Below are positions 13,727-24,593 of a stretch of 64,000 nucleotides of DNA, in pieces. Within the stretch, counting starts at the first letter, position 1. Every line of letters starts with the position of its first letter. Under the pieces are notes generated by a model that saw only the letters and a program-made list of their open reading frames with translations, made no database searches and was not told the origin of the DNA. Source of the stretch: Phaeosaccion multiseriatum (lineage: Eukaryota; Ochrophyta, other classes); contig OZ218952.1 of the NCBI GenBank assembly GCA_965112735.1, positions 2,232,001 to 2,296,000 on the forward strand. The letters run 5' to 3'. The translations under genes and the position numbers were made by a program.

Positions 13727-15665
13727 CCTCCCTTTCTCTCTCTATATCTCTCTTTGTCTCTCTCGATCTGTGCCCCTCCCCGTTCTGTGCTTGGTTCTCA
13801 CTCGCTCTCTCTCTTTTTATATATATATAGACTCTCTCTATGTATGTACGTCTCTTACCCTGCACCCCCTGCCTCTGTCCCATGTGCGCCCGCCTGATGT
13901 TGGAACGGAAGTACCATGACCCTACCGCCCTTCACACATGCTTGTGTTCGTCTGCCCCTCCCCCCACTGCCTCTACGCTCTACCCACTGCCCCATCTTGG
14001 CACTAACGTCCCTCTGCCGGACGCTCCGCTGCCTGTCTTGTCTTTGTGTCCCTCTGTGCCTCACCCATCCCTTTGGTCAATACACTGGCAGTGCTACAAC
14101 ATCACGTACACTCGCGGGTGATCCAAAGGAAGGGTGTGGAGGCGATGGCGGCCTTGCTAGGCGTCGTGGCAGTTAACGCGGCAGACGCTTTCAACCCCCC
14201 TCCTCCAGGCACTGACATGAACAGCCCCCCGCTCATTCGCCACATCAAGAGAGCTACTCCGCACTCCGCAAACGCTATGCGCCTCGGGGAGGCCGGGGCA
14301 GGCACCCACTTGGTGAGCTTTCTCAAGAAGGAGAGAACGGATGAGTTTTTGCAAGTGTGCGGTCTGTCCACGCTGGGCACTCTCATCAGAGCCTACCCGC
14401 TCAACATGGTGCGTATCTGCGGCAAGTCAGGAGAGGAGGAGCAGGAGCAGCTGAGCGAAGTGCTTGTGAGCGCCATCAAGAGCAGATTCAGCGCTCCCAA
14501 ATCAGCCGCCGCCGCCACGGCTGTCGCATACGCTTGCCACTCGAACGAAGAGATGACCCGAGAGATTGCCGTCAGGTTCGACCATCCCGAGCCCGGTCTC
14601 CCACCACCCGCGTTGCCAGAGGCGGCAGTCATTCTGGATGGAGGAGCAGCATATTTGGCTGCGGCGATTATCAAGCTTGCATGTCCCCGACAGGCGCACA
14701 CACGGTGGTGCAGCTTCTACCAGACCAGGGTGGATGCCAGCCCGGAGACCAGCGCCCGCTTCACAGATGCCGCACGCCGGGGGTTGGCGTGGCAGCTTGT
14801 CGAGGCTAAGATATCCGAGGCCGTGGAGTGCTACCTTAGGTCGTGCAGGCCTCCAGCCAACGAGCTTGCCACCACGCCGCTGGACCAGGTGCTGGGGTGT
14901 GTGGTGGTGCTGCTCGTGGCGCATCCCAAGCAGCTCTTCACGGAAGCGTTTGTGGACTCGAGCGTGGGGGAGCTGCTGGTGGAGAAGCTGCTGGACCTAA
15001 GTGCAGTCTGGCCAAGCAAGGAGGAGCTGGTGGTGAAGGGAGATTGGAAAGGTGGCTTGTGCAAGGTGGACTTGTTGCGGGATCATCAGGAAGCGGTTAA
15101 GACGCTGCGAGCATTGGCTCGGTTGGCGGACGCGGGGCCCATCAGTAGAGGCAAGCTTCGGTACGCCAATGTCTTTAAAGCCATGGCGCGGGTGGATGAC
15201 ATTACGCAGAAGGTCTATGACAAGCATGATGCTGACGAAGAGCAGAAGAAGGACAAGAGGAGGGAGGATGCGGACTCGGCTTTCCTGGAAGGGGTGGAGG
15301 CAATGTGTCTGGGGGCTGGATGCGGCAAGGAGCTGCTGGAGGCGGGGGTCAATGCGGCATCCAGGGTGGTCCGCATCATACAGACGCATATGGGCCACGC
15401 GGGCATTGTGGAGCGCGGCTGCTGGGCGCTGGCGACGCTGGGAGTGTCCGCAGGGGGGTTGCAGGAGAGCGACGTGGAGGGTGGACAAGGAGGGGCAGGA
15501 GGGGCAGCAGGGGGAGGAGTGGGTGGTTTTAAGATGGAGGAGCTAAGGAAGCAGATTGGAGAGGCGGCCCGAAGGAGTGGGGCCATGGCCGTTGCATCAA
15601 TTGCCATGGCATCAGCAGCGATGGCCCATACCTGGCTTGCAGGGGGTAGAGAGGTAGAGAGTTGA
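12523..15665 (+). CDS. Armadillo/HEAT-like helical repeat protein
   Basis: Four exons join in frame into about 748 residues: 12523-12854, 13105-13160, 13354-13638 and 14092-15665. The start is MPKKVRAVPKKRKTS, a basic and possibly nuclear-localising N-terminus. The body is helical with ARM-like periods such as VLTEIARLAENFSAHLRVSA, FWALDAMLNHF, FMCCKALARVARLPDAATAL, LQVCGLSTLGTLIRAYPLNM and GCWALATLGVSAG. The end is Gly-rich then helical. ARM folds usually serve as protein-binding scaffolds. I cannot assign an orthologue. The 56-nt second exon was chosen because it restores phase on both sides and has consensus AG and GT borders. The intron before 14092 is about 450 bp and holds (TC)n repeats. 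Confidence 0.7.
13687..13760. repeat. (TC)n microsatellite in an intron of the ARM-like gene
   Basis: An uninterrupted CTCTCT run followed by imperfect TCTC sequence, about 75 bp long, lies in the third intron of the ARM-like gene. It is non-coding. Confidence 0.9.
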
Positions 15666-15966
15666 CTAAGGGAGGCGCCGCCGTGCACGAGGATGACGGG
15701 GTAGTGTTCCTACCGGACTAGGACCGCCGGAGGGAAAGGAGGGAGGCCGAGGTGGATGGGGGCCGCCCCCCGGCGCCAGTAGTGGACTGAGAAGTAGAGG
15801 GACTCCAGGATAGAGTGTGAGCGCGTACCATATGCGAGGGCGAAGCGCGCATGACAGGGACGAGCAAGAATGCCGAGCGCCTCACCTGTCAGCAGTGTCA
15901 CCATGCGTATGGGAGGGTTTATTTCAGTTTTTTTTCAATGTGTTCCGCTTTAAAATTTTGTTTCTC
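15666..15966. other. Stretch without a recognisable gene
   Basis: Between the ARM-gene stop and the foldback locus there is a CCGCCCCCCGGCGCC segment and an AT-richer patch (TTTCAGTTTTTTTTCAATG) near 15925. I see no gene here. Confidence 0.5.
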
Positions 15967-16062
15967 CTACCGTGGCTTCGCCAGCCCCTTGAGGCGTGGG
16001 CGCAGTTGGTCCTCGAGCTTCTGGCGCCCCCCAAATGTGGAGTTGGCATCCGCTGCGACAGC

Positions 16063-16490
16063 GACAGTGGCATTCAGGCACGTTTCCTGGGCTGCTGCTG
16101 CTGCACGTCCCATTTCAGGGACAAGGGTGCCCCTCAGTCGGAATGTGCAGACGGTGGGGATGGGGCGGTGAGCCAAGAGCAGGGGACGGTGGAATCCGGC
16201 GGGGATGCCCAGTGGCGGCCGCTGGGGGGTAGGGAGAAGAGTGTCCTGATCGAGGTTATTACATACTTCAGCAACGCTTGCATGGTATGTGATTACCTCG
16301 ATCAGGACACTCTTCTCCCTACCCCCCAGCGGCCGCCGCTGGGCATCCCCGCCGGATTCCACCGTCCCCTGCTCTTGGCTCTCCCCCCCATCCCACCACC
16401 GTCTGCACATTCCGACTGGGGGGCACATTTGCCCCTGAAATCGGACGTGCAGCAGCAGCAGCCCAGGAAACGTGCCTGAATGCCACTGTC
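16063..16490. repeat. Near-perfect foldback (arms about 205 bp, loop about 18 bp)
   Basis: The left arm starting GACAGTGGCATTCAGGCACG is the reverse complement of the right arm ending CGTGCCTGAATGCCACTGTC. Only scattered mismatches occur, for example GTCCCATTTCAG against GTCCGATTTCAG. The loop is about TTCAGCAACGCTTGCATG. A transcript across it would form a long, nearly perfect RNA duplex. Confidence 0.92.
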
Positions 16491-17847
16491 CTCCTGACAC
16501 TTGTCCCGGATGGAGTCGATCAGCGTCGCCCCGAAAAGCTTCTTGTTCCAAGCGGTCAAACGCCTCACGCAGAAGCGGTTGATGTCACGGATCAGCAAGT
16601 ACATCTCGATGCAGGGGTAGGTCAACCCCCCTTGCGAAAGCTCGTCCATCTTGCCCGTCGGCAGCCCATACTGCTCGGCAACACATCTGTCGGGATACTT
16701 GTTCGCCTCGATAAAGGCCATGAAATCCGGCAACTTTTCCACCGCTTCTTTTTGGTGCCTGTTGGGGTTGGCTGCGAAGTAGGTACTGCGCATCCTCCTC
16801 AGCACGTAGCCGGCGTAGAAATAAATGGTATCGAGCTCCGTCTGAGTCCGAAGGTCAACCCCCTCGTCGGCCGAGACTCGAAAGTGATCACCCACTCCAC
16901 CCAATGTGTGTGTAACCCGCCCACAAGTGCCGACAGGATGATCGTCGTCCAGTCCGTTCTCTCCAGCCCGGGGGGGGTGGGTCGAGAGGGTCTGCTCGGC
17001 GCCATTAAGCACTGCCGGACAACCCTCCAGGGCCTTGTGGAGGACCTTCCACGCCTGGAGAATCGCATCTGCACAATTCTCGGGCAGTGCTGCTCAGCCC
17101 CCTGGCGGAAACTTTCGAGTCTCGGCCGACGAGGGGGTTGACCTTCGGACTCAGACGGAGCTCGACACCATGTACTACTACGCCGGCTACGTGCTGAGGA
17201 GGCAGTACCTACACGTAGCCGGCGTAGAAATAAATGGTATCGAGCTCCGTCTGAGTCCGAAGGTCGGGGGGAGGGGTCGATAGGGTCCGCTCCGCGGCAT
17301 TAAGCACTGCCGGACAACCCTCCAGGGCTTTGTGGAGGACCTTCCACGCCTGGAGAATCCCATCTGCACATTCTCGGGCAGTGCTGCTCAGTCCCCTGGC
17401 GGACTCAACGTCGCACGCGTACCGACTGTAGATATCCGTCAGAGCATCGAAGCCGGCACGGAGGAGGTCCCGCACACTGTCGTCCTTCTCAAATGCCCTA
17501 AGGAAGGTCCTCTCCTCTCCGCCGGAAGCGAACGGCGACATCTTGCTCCGTTCGTCATGAAGATCGAAGAACAGCTTGCGGAGAGCCCGAGCCAGAGCAA
17601 TGCCCCCTTCTTTGAGAATCTCGGCCACCACCTCTTTCTGCGAGTGAATCTGTTTCATCCTTTGCTGTTTGGAACGAGCCTGTAGCTCCTTCACTTCCTT
17701 GTCGTAAGCACTCTTCGCGATGGCCATGAACATGTCCATATCCCTTCTCCGCCGTATCTGCCCACCTTCCAGCACCTTCCCACCCTCCCCACTTCGCGCC
17801 AAGCAAAACCTGGCCCTGGCCCAAGAGCCACGTGCGCGCCGCGTCAA
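16490..17847 (-). pseudogene. Broken transposase-like ORF fragments
   Basis: Read on the minus strand, a helical N-terminal part (AKSAYDKEVKELQARSKQQR, then KLFFDLHDERSK, RDLLRAGFDALTDIYSRYAC, ADGILQAWKVLHKALEG) is followed by ELDTIYFYAGYVLRR and then KLPDFMAFIEANKYPDRCV, DELSQGGLTYPCIEMYLLI and RRLTAWNKKLFG. The L-S-x-G-G-L-T-Y-P box resembles one found near the C-terminus of P-element/THAP9-like and some other DNA transposases, a short and tentative match. The segment around ADxILQAWKVLHKALEGCPAVLN is present twice, and the frame is broken between copies by the inverted duplication at 17138-17262. Function is therefore probably lost. Confidence 0.5.
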
Positions 17848-17924
17848 GCTGCTGGGACAGGGTGTTCTAAAGGCCGTCTTTTGCCGCTATTGGGGTGAGA
17901 GGGAGGATACAACAGCCGAGAGCC

Positions 17925-18122
17925 TTAGGGCGAAGCAAGATTCCTTCTCTCCACCTCCTCAGCAACCCATTTGTCGAGCTCGCTCTGCATCTCCTCCTCC
18001 GAGGGCCGTTGGGTAAGGGCAAACCCAAAGAGCTGAGGACAACCATCCTTCACTGCGGCCGGAAGTGCCTCAAACCTCGCCTCTACGGCCTTCTTTCTCA
18101 GAGCGACCACCGCCTTCACCAA
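17925..18122 (-). pseudogene. Upstream fragment of the transposon-like ORF
   Basis: A 65-codon minus-strand frame reads MVKAVVALRKKAVEARFEAL, then KDGCPQLFGFALTQRPSEEE and MQSELDKWVAEEVERRN. It is amphipathic, of normal amino-acid composition, and unlike the surrounding repeat-driven frames. It lies just upstream of, and on the same strand as, the broken ORF at 16490-17847, so I treat it as an earlier exon or fragment of the same element. No family is recognised. Confidence 0.35.
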
Positions 18123-18536
18123 CTCGCGCTCTCCCCGCCTGGACGTCTCATCGTTCGGCTGCCATCCGCGCCTTCGCGGCTACACTACTGTAGCATCCCC
18201 CCAACCCTCGTCATACCCTGGCTCGTCTACGAACGCCTTCACCGCGGGATCAGCCTTCAATGAAGCGTTAGCATTAAAGGAAACCCCTTCGTCGACGCCG
18301 TGTTACCCACCGCCACAGAGACATCCCTCACAAGGGTGTCATGGCACTGCTCCTGCCAGTTTCCCAGCAGCCCCTCATGTCTAAAGAAAAAAAAGAAGAG
18401 AGAATTTGAATTTCACTCCACGAACCTTTCCTCACTCGATCCACGGCTATATCCCACGAAAGACCCCACGAGAATACGTAAAGCGGAAGATGTCATAGTG
18501 GGAAAAGGAAAAGGGGGCAAAACCCTCCGTTACGTA

Positions 18537-18857
18537 ATGCCAAACAAAATCAGAGTGAGGTCAGTGAGTCGAGGCAGGGATTGCTTCTCCTCCTCTCCTT
18601 CCAAATTTATCCCTCTTGCCCCATCCCCCCTCCACCTTCTCCTCCTCATCCTCCTAATCATTATTCTCCTCGGCCCCCCATCCACCCCCCTCCCCCTCCT
18701 GCTCCCCCCGCCCATAGGCGCACAGACGACAGCGAGGATTTTCACCTGCAGGGGAGTATCGAAAGGAAGCCGAGCAATGGGGGGGGCGACTTGGGGATTA
18801 GCAGCAGCAGAGGCAGCCCTGCTTCTTCCCTGAGACGCCAGGTCCGTGTTCAGCAGG

Positions 18858-18888
<31 letters not shown>

Positions 18889-19505
18889 GGGGATCCATTT
18901 GAGGAGGACCTGTTCTGCTGCTGCCCTAACTTCAGCTGCCCCATCCTTTGGATCCGTTCTCGTGAGAAGAACTGACGACAGGGCAGACCTCCACATTCGG
19001 TGAGCAATTATGATAGGTTGCCCTCAAGAGAGGGAGGAAGGTTTACGAGAATCCGTGAGCCGAACCTGCCCACCCGCCCAGAATGCTGTGACTGACAAAA
19101 GCAATCTCGCCTCCTTTGCAATCTGTCTTGATCTCTCTCACTCTTTGTCACACACATACTTATACGCGCCATCTCTATCTTTCTATCTATCTATCTATCT
19201 ATCATATCTCTCTTTGGTCTCGCCAGGGGGGAGGAGACCATTCGATCTCCTCAGGTCCACGGCAAGCACGGAATTGACCTTCTCAACCATTCTGTACCAC
19301 CACCCATTGACTTGAGCACCAGCAGTGGAGCAGAGAGGCAGGCGCTGGGAGAGAGTTGGGGAGGACAGTGCAGCAGTCTCTGCATGGGCTCGAAGGATGG
19401 CAACAGGGGAACCAATTTTGCAAAGGGAGAGGGACAAAGGAGGAGCACGAGAGCTGGAGGTGACCGAGAGAGGGCAAAGTCAATGGCAGGAAGGGGAGAA
19501 GGAGG

Positions 19506-19537
<32 letters not shown>

Positions 19538-20638
19538 TAGGAGAAGCAGCAGAAGCAGCGGCGAGGGGGCCGGGGGCTCCGAGCAAGTACAATCGAAGCC
19601 GCTCGAGCTCGGATCATCAGAGAAGCGAAGGAAGTGGGTTTTTCTCTGCGCTGTCTTCTTTATTCAGGAGCGGCGGAGGAGGGAAAGGCGCCGACAGCGG
19701 ACCTGATGAGAGCGAGAGGGAGGTGAATCTCGAGCTGCGCGAGGAGGAGGTGGGCGGCACCGAGGCAAAAGAGGTGACGAGGGTGAGTTGACATGACAGA
19801 GAGAGAGAGAGAGGAGAGGGAAAGAGCGGATGGAGATTGAGAGGACAGAGAGAGGGGAAGTGATGAGAACGACTCCTTGTACATAGAGATAAATTCTACT
19901 TGTTCCAAGCATGTAAGTTTATGCCAAATGAAAACTTCGCAGCCCCGGCAGTAGCAGCAGCAGTACAAGAGTATGCTGTGACCGTTCCTCCCCTTCGCTG
20001 CTGTCGTTTCTCATGCATACGACACCACGTCACCCACTACGACTGATGCTACTTCTACTGCCACTACTGATACTACTGCTACTGCTGTCGCGACTACTAC
20101 TGCTGCTACTATTGCTGCTGCTAACGCTGCCACTACTTGCCGGTGGGGATGGCCTCCGTTTCGTACCGCCACCGCGAGTTCAGACGTCACGCTACTTACT
20201 GTTCAAGAGCGTGTACGCCGCCGAACCCGTGCTCATCAAGTGTGTCATCAGGGGGGAGCAGGACACTCGGTGAGTGTGAGTGCGTGCGTGGTCGGGCCTG
20301 ACTTTGCTGCCGCTCTGCCCACAGTCTTATCTGCCAGAACCATGAAAGCCGAACAGACAAAAAAGGCCGTACTGCCGTACCGTACCGCACCGGCGTGTGA
20401 AGTGAGAGGAGACGGAGAGGCGGCCGAGAGGACACTGAGGAGACTGGAGGGGGAGGGAGGGAGCAGGGTTAGGGGTGGTCAAGTAGCATTCCAGTGCGCT
20501 ACCTAGCTCACTCGCCTCACCTCGCAGCCCCTCCACTGCCTTCTTCTCTTGCCCCTTGCCCCTTGCCTCTTGTCTGATCGTCTGGCCTCGCCTTGCCTCC
20601 TCCCCCTCGGCCCCGACTGTGCTTGTCTCTCTCTCTCT

Positions 20639-20670
<32 letters not shown>

Positions 20671-23121
20671 CGCGCGTGTGTTTTGGGTGGGACTCATGGT
20701 GCCTCTTATCAGGTGGGATGGACAGGCCGAGCTCTCGCGTGGCGCTCTGGAGACTGAGCTGCGCGTGTATACATCAGCCTCCTCCTCCTCCTCCTCCTCC
20801 TCCTCCTCCTCCTCCTCCTCCTCCTCCTCCTCCTCCTCCGCAGCGTCGTCGTCGTCCAGCGCCAGTCACATGGACAGCAGCGGCGGCACTCCCATGAACA
20901 GCAGTCATATGGGCAGAGCACTGCCCCTCCGCCATCCTCACCTCCTCGAACTGAGGGGCGCGGGGAGGGACGCGGAAGATCAGCCCTTCCTCGTGTTCCA
21001 GCCCTTAGATGAGCCCAGGTGGGGTGGAGTCACAGATGGGGTCGGGTGGGGGGGGGGACGGGTTGGTCATCCATCTGCTTGGGTCGCGGGTGGGGTACCG
21101 TATGAAGGGGCCATTCGAGAAGAGATGCTTCTCCACCCTTGTATCCGTCCCCTGACCTTCTGTGGTGTGGTATCCCCTGACCTTCTGTGGTTATAGTGTG
21201 GTGTGTGCCTGCCTTTTGGTATTCGATCTCTGCTCTAACTCGCGTTTTTGCTTCGTCGTCCCTCACCAACCGAACTGAATGCCCAACTGCTGAACAAACA
21301 CTGAACGAAGTCTGCTGAGCGGCTTGTCCAACAACTCTCACCTTGCCGCACACCCCGCCGTCTTCGGAGCTTTGCCTCGGAGAGAGCCTGTACACTGGAC
21401 TCACCATTTCAAGGTCAGAGAGGACAACAAACACGACAGCAAAAGGAAGGAGAACAGGAGGAAGGAAGAGCAAAGCAAAGCGAAGGCACTTCATCTCCTC
21501 TGGGGCTCACCATCTGTCTGACATCTATGTTCGCCCTGGCTGCTGCTGCTGCTACTGCTGTTGCTGTATCACCAACTGCTTGTGTGCCCCTCCCTCCTCA
21601 GCGTCATTCTGGCGTGTCTCTGGGCGGGCTGGTGAGGGCCGCTCTACACATCGCACTGGGCATGGAGTTCCTGCACGACAAGGCCGTGGAGGGCGCGCGC
21701 GTTGTGCACAGGCAAGTGGGGCCGTTGGTAGTACGCGCTATGAGCAGGCAGTCTAAAGGCCTGCTGTTCGAGGAAGTTGTAGTGGGACTGTTGCTACTTC
21801 ACGCTATGCGCAGGCAGGCAGTCCAATGCGCTGCAGTTGGAGGCTGTTGCGTGCCCTGGACAGCGAGAGGACTATAGAAGTAGTGAGACTGCCACGCTGT
21901 AAGGACAATGATCTCTCTCTCTCTCTCTCTGTCTGTGCGTGTGTGAGTATATCTCTCTCTGTTTGCATGTCTGTCTCTCTCTCTCTCTGTTCGTGTGTCT
22001 GCTCTTCTACCCTCTTTCTCTCGCTTTGTCCCTTGTGTCCTCCATTTTCATTCTCATCCAACCCTCTTGTCCTCTTCTCTAAAACGGATGTATGTGCGTG
22101 TGCGTGTGCGTGTGCGTGTGCGTGTGCGTGTGTGTACAGAGATCTCAACCCCGAGGCCGTGGCTGTGTGCCACGACAACGTGTTGAAAGTGTGCAACTTG
22201 TGCAGCGCGGAGCTCGTACCCTGCAGCCCATTGCAGCAGCAGTCTGAGGGGAGCCGCAGCCCGAGTGCCGGGAGGGACTCACTCTCACCACCCCCAACCA
22301 TATCCAAGCCCACTCCCACTACCCCACCCTCCTCACCACAACGTCCCATCTCGGAATCCTTGTTGGACGGCGAAGAATCTCGACAAGGGATTCTTGCTCT
22401 GAGCACAGAGACTCCGGCGGCGGCTCCGGAGATGGCTCCGGGGCTCAAGGGCGAAGCGCTAGCGAGGGACTTGCGCGCCCCGAGGCAAAGCGGCGGCCTT
22501 CCACCCAGCATGTGAGAGCAATTAATCGGACTCTTCATCCCTTCTCCGTCTCTTCTTCTTTTGTGCTCTCTCTCTCTCTTTCTCCATCTCGTTCTGCTCT
22601 GTCTCTTTCTCCCTCACCCTCTCTCTCGCACACACACACACTCTGTCTCTCTGAAGCACACATTTTTTGTTCTCTCAGCTCGCTTCCCACTTGTCCAACG
22701 CAGGCCCTTCGACATACTCTCTTTTGATGTGCTCCAAAAGCCGTACCTGACCCTCCCCCCCCTCCGCCCTTCCCTCCCTTCCCTCCTCTGCAGCCTTTGC
22801 TACACCGCCCCTGAGCTTATCTCCTCTACAGGGGGCATGGTGTACAGCGGTGGTAGCAGTGGTGATGAGCTCAGCAGCCCCCTGGGCCTCCTTCACCTTG
22901 CTGATGTGTACTCCTTTGCCATGACGGTGTACGAGCTCGGTAGCATGAGGAAGCCATTCGAGGGCATACCGCGATCGCAGTTCTACAAGCGCGTGGTGGT
23001 GAGTTGGTGTTGTACGGATGTTGTGCTACGTTTGTGTGCGGTGATGTGTCGTTAGAGTGATGTCTTTGCTTTTGTGAGGAACGCCATTTTATGTTGGAGC
23101 TGCCAAGCAAAATTGTCACAC

Positions 23122-23161
<40 letters not shown>

Positions 23162-23570
23162 ATACACACTCACACACACAAACATACACACTCACAACAC
23201 TCACACAAGCACACCCTATCTCTGTCCCTCTCCCACCCAGGCACACCCACCCACCACCACTCTACATTTCTCTGTCTCTCTCACTCACGCACGCACGCAC
23301 CGTCCTACCCCCCTCGCCCGTTTCGTTTCCGTCGCATGCCCCTCTACTGTGGCGGGTTGGGTATGGGTATCGCGCATCGCTTCCCTCTCCCCCCCCCCAA
23401 ATTCTCACACACAGGAGGACGGCGAGCGCCCCCCCCTGGGCAACCCAATGTGGCTTGAGGCGGGCCTCTCACGCCTGCTGGAGCGCTGCTGGAGCTCAGA
23501 GCCGAGGGACAGACCCGAGTTTCGGCAAATCGTGCTTGATCTCAGGGATATTCAGATCGGGGTGGCGTGA
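18537..23570 (+). CDS. TKL-type protein kinase, predicted pseudokinase
   Basis: Nine exons join in phase: 18537-18559 (MPNKIRV), 18718-18999, 19227 to about 19789, about 20184-20272, about 20711-21018, about 21601-21708, about 22140-22513, about 22793-22999 and about 23415-23570. The N-terminal 300 or so residues are Ser/Gln/Ala-rich and disordered. The kinase domain then runs through VLIKCVI (the beta-3 lysine), RHPHLLELRG, QPFLVFQPLD, ALHIALGMEFLHD, VVHRDLNPEAVAV, LKVCNLCSAEL, CYTAPELI, LADVYSFAMTVYEL and LLERCWSSEPRDRPEF. The catalytic loop lacks the magnesium-binding Asn (PEA instead of PEN) and the DFG motif reads NLC, so phosphotransfer is unlikely. About 110 Ser/Pro-rich residues are inserted in the activation segment, and a poly-Ser run from a (TCC)n repeat is inserted in the N-lobe. 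The intron after VVHR appears to use a GC donor. Confidence 0.78.
20778..20842 (+). repeat. (TCC)n coding microsatellite (poly-Ser)
   Basis: About 20 TCC triplets in a row encode a poly-Ser tract within the kinase N-lobe, between the ELRV helix and the RHPHLLEL strand. The position suggests a surface loop that tolerates length change. Confidence 0.9.
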
Positions 23571-23631
23571 GTGAGCAGAAGAAGCAGAGGGAAGGGGTAA
23601 GTTTTTTTCTCCTGTTCGTGCGGGAGGGAAG

Positions 23632-23665
<34 letters not shown>

Positions 23666-24593
23666 CCAGCATCAGCACCAGCAGCAGCAACATCTATACT
23701 GTATATACTCGAGGACATGCACGGAGGCGGGCAGTGCTCGAGCCAATATCGGAGAGGGGCACATCACGGCGTGAGCTGAAGGAAGCGAAAGCGAAATAGA
23801 GAGTAGCTGAGCTCTATCCCTCCTCTTCTATTCCTGCGAATGCAAGAGGAACAGCAGGCTCTAACCACCCCCCTCAACAACATTGCTCTCATCCTCAGCA
23901 CATGTTTCTTCTCCTTTTTTGTTCTCTCTCGTTCTCGTGAGTTTGGGTGGAGGACCAATACATTAATCTATCAAACATCACACCTCGGACGTGCTCGGCA
24001 TCAGCCCGGGTTGTGACCCAATGCATCTCACCACCCCCCCACCCACCCACCTTATATTACAACCCACCCACCTTATATTACAATGCCAAGGGTGCGTCAG
24101 TGCCCTTCCTCAGGCAGGCAAAGGATGACTCATCAGAGACCAAGTAATATAAATAGGCGAACATTTTTTTTTGCAAAATGTAGACTAAATTAAGTAGTAG
24201 CAAAAAAAACACCTTTTTTTACACACACAAACACGTCAAGTTCATTTGACTGCCGTAATCCCATGTGACTGTCGAGCTGCGAGAGGCACCCCCTGGGTGG
24301 ATCCGATCCCCCACTCACTCCCAACCCGCCCGATCCAGCCAATGAGCAATTGAGTAGGAGTGAGTGGCTCACCCAGAGATCATCTGAACGCCGCACATGG
24401 GGCGGGGGTAGTGAGGACAGGGAGGAAGGGAGGCGGGCGGGCGGGCGGTGGGGCAGAGCTTAGGAGATGGGAAGAAACGCACAAGTCAAGCCAGGGGTTA
24501 AGTAAGTCCTCACTCCCTCTCTGCCGCCGCCTCTCCCACGCCGCCCACTCCCCCTCTCAATCCTTCTCCCACAACTTGCTTCCCTTACCCGTC
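23571..24593. other. Convergent 3' region between the kinase and NCA2-like genes
   Basis: No gene is seen. The interval has a (CAG)n run near 23636-23665, a duplicated 19-bp unit CCACCCACCTTATATTACA at about 24043-24081, and AT-richer patches (ACATTTTTTTTTGC at about 24161 and AAAAAAAACACC at about 24202) that could belong to 3' ends. Both flanking genes end toward it. Confidence 0.55.

Larger units (their letters stand above)
15967..18250 (-). mobile_element. Degenerate transposon-like locus with foldback repeats
   Basis: The locus contains coding-looking minus-strand frames (a main one from about 17847 down to 16490 and an upstream one at 18122-17925) interrupted by large inverted and direct duplications. 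One hairpin has arms at about 16063-16267 and 16286-16490. A second lies at about 17138-17200 and 17208-17262. A segment of about 135 bp is present as direct copies at about 16967-17103 and 17263-17402. The duplicated parts are pieces of the same ORF, so the locus looks like a mobile-element gene that has been repeatedly rearranged. I cannot define terminal inverted repeats or a target-site duplication for the whole element. Confidence 0.6.

Noticed and set aside
16302-17012. Intact single-exon transposase gene
   Set aside because: The frame continues into the inverted-repeat arm (CCCCTS... sequence) and its upstream part is disrupted by a duplicated, inverted copy, so a functional gene is not supported.
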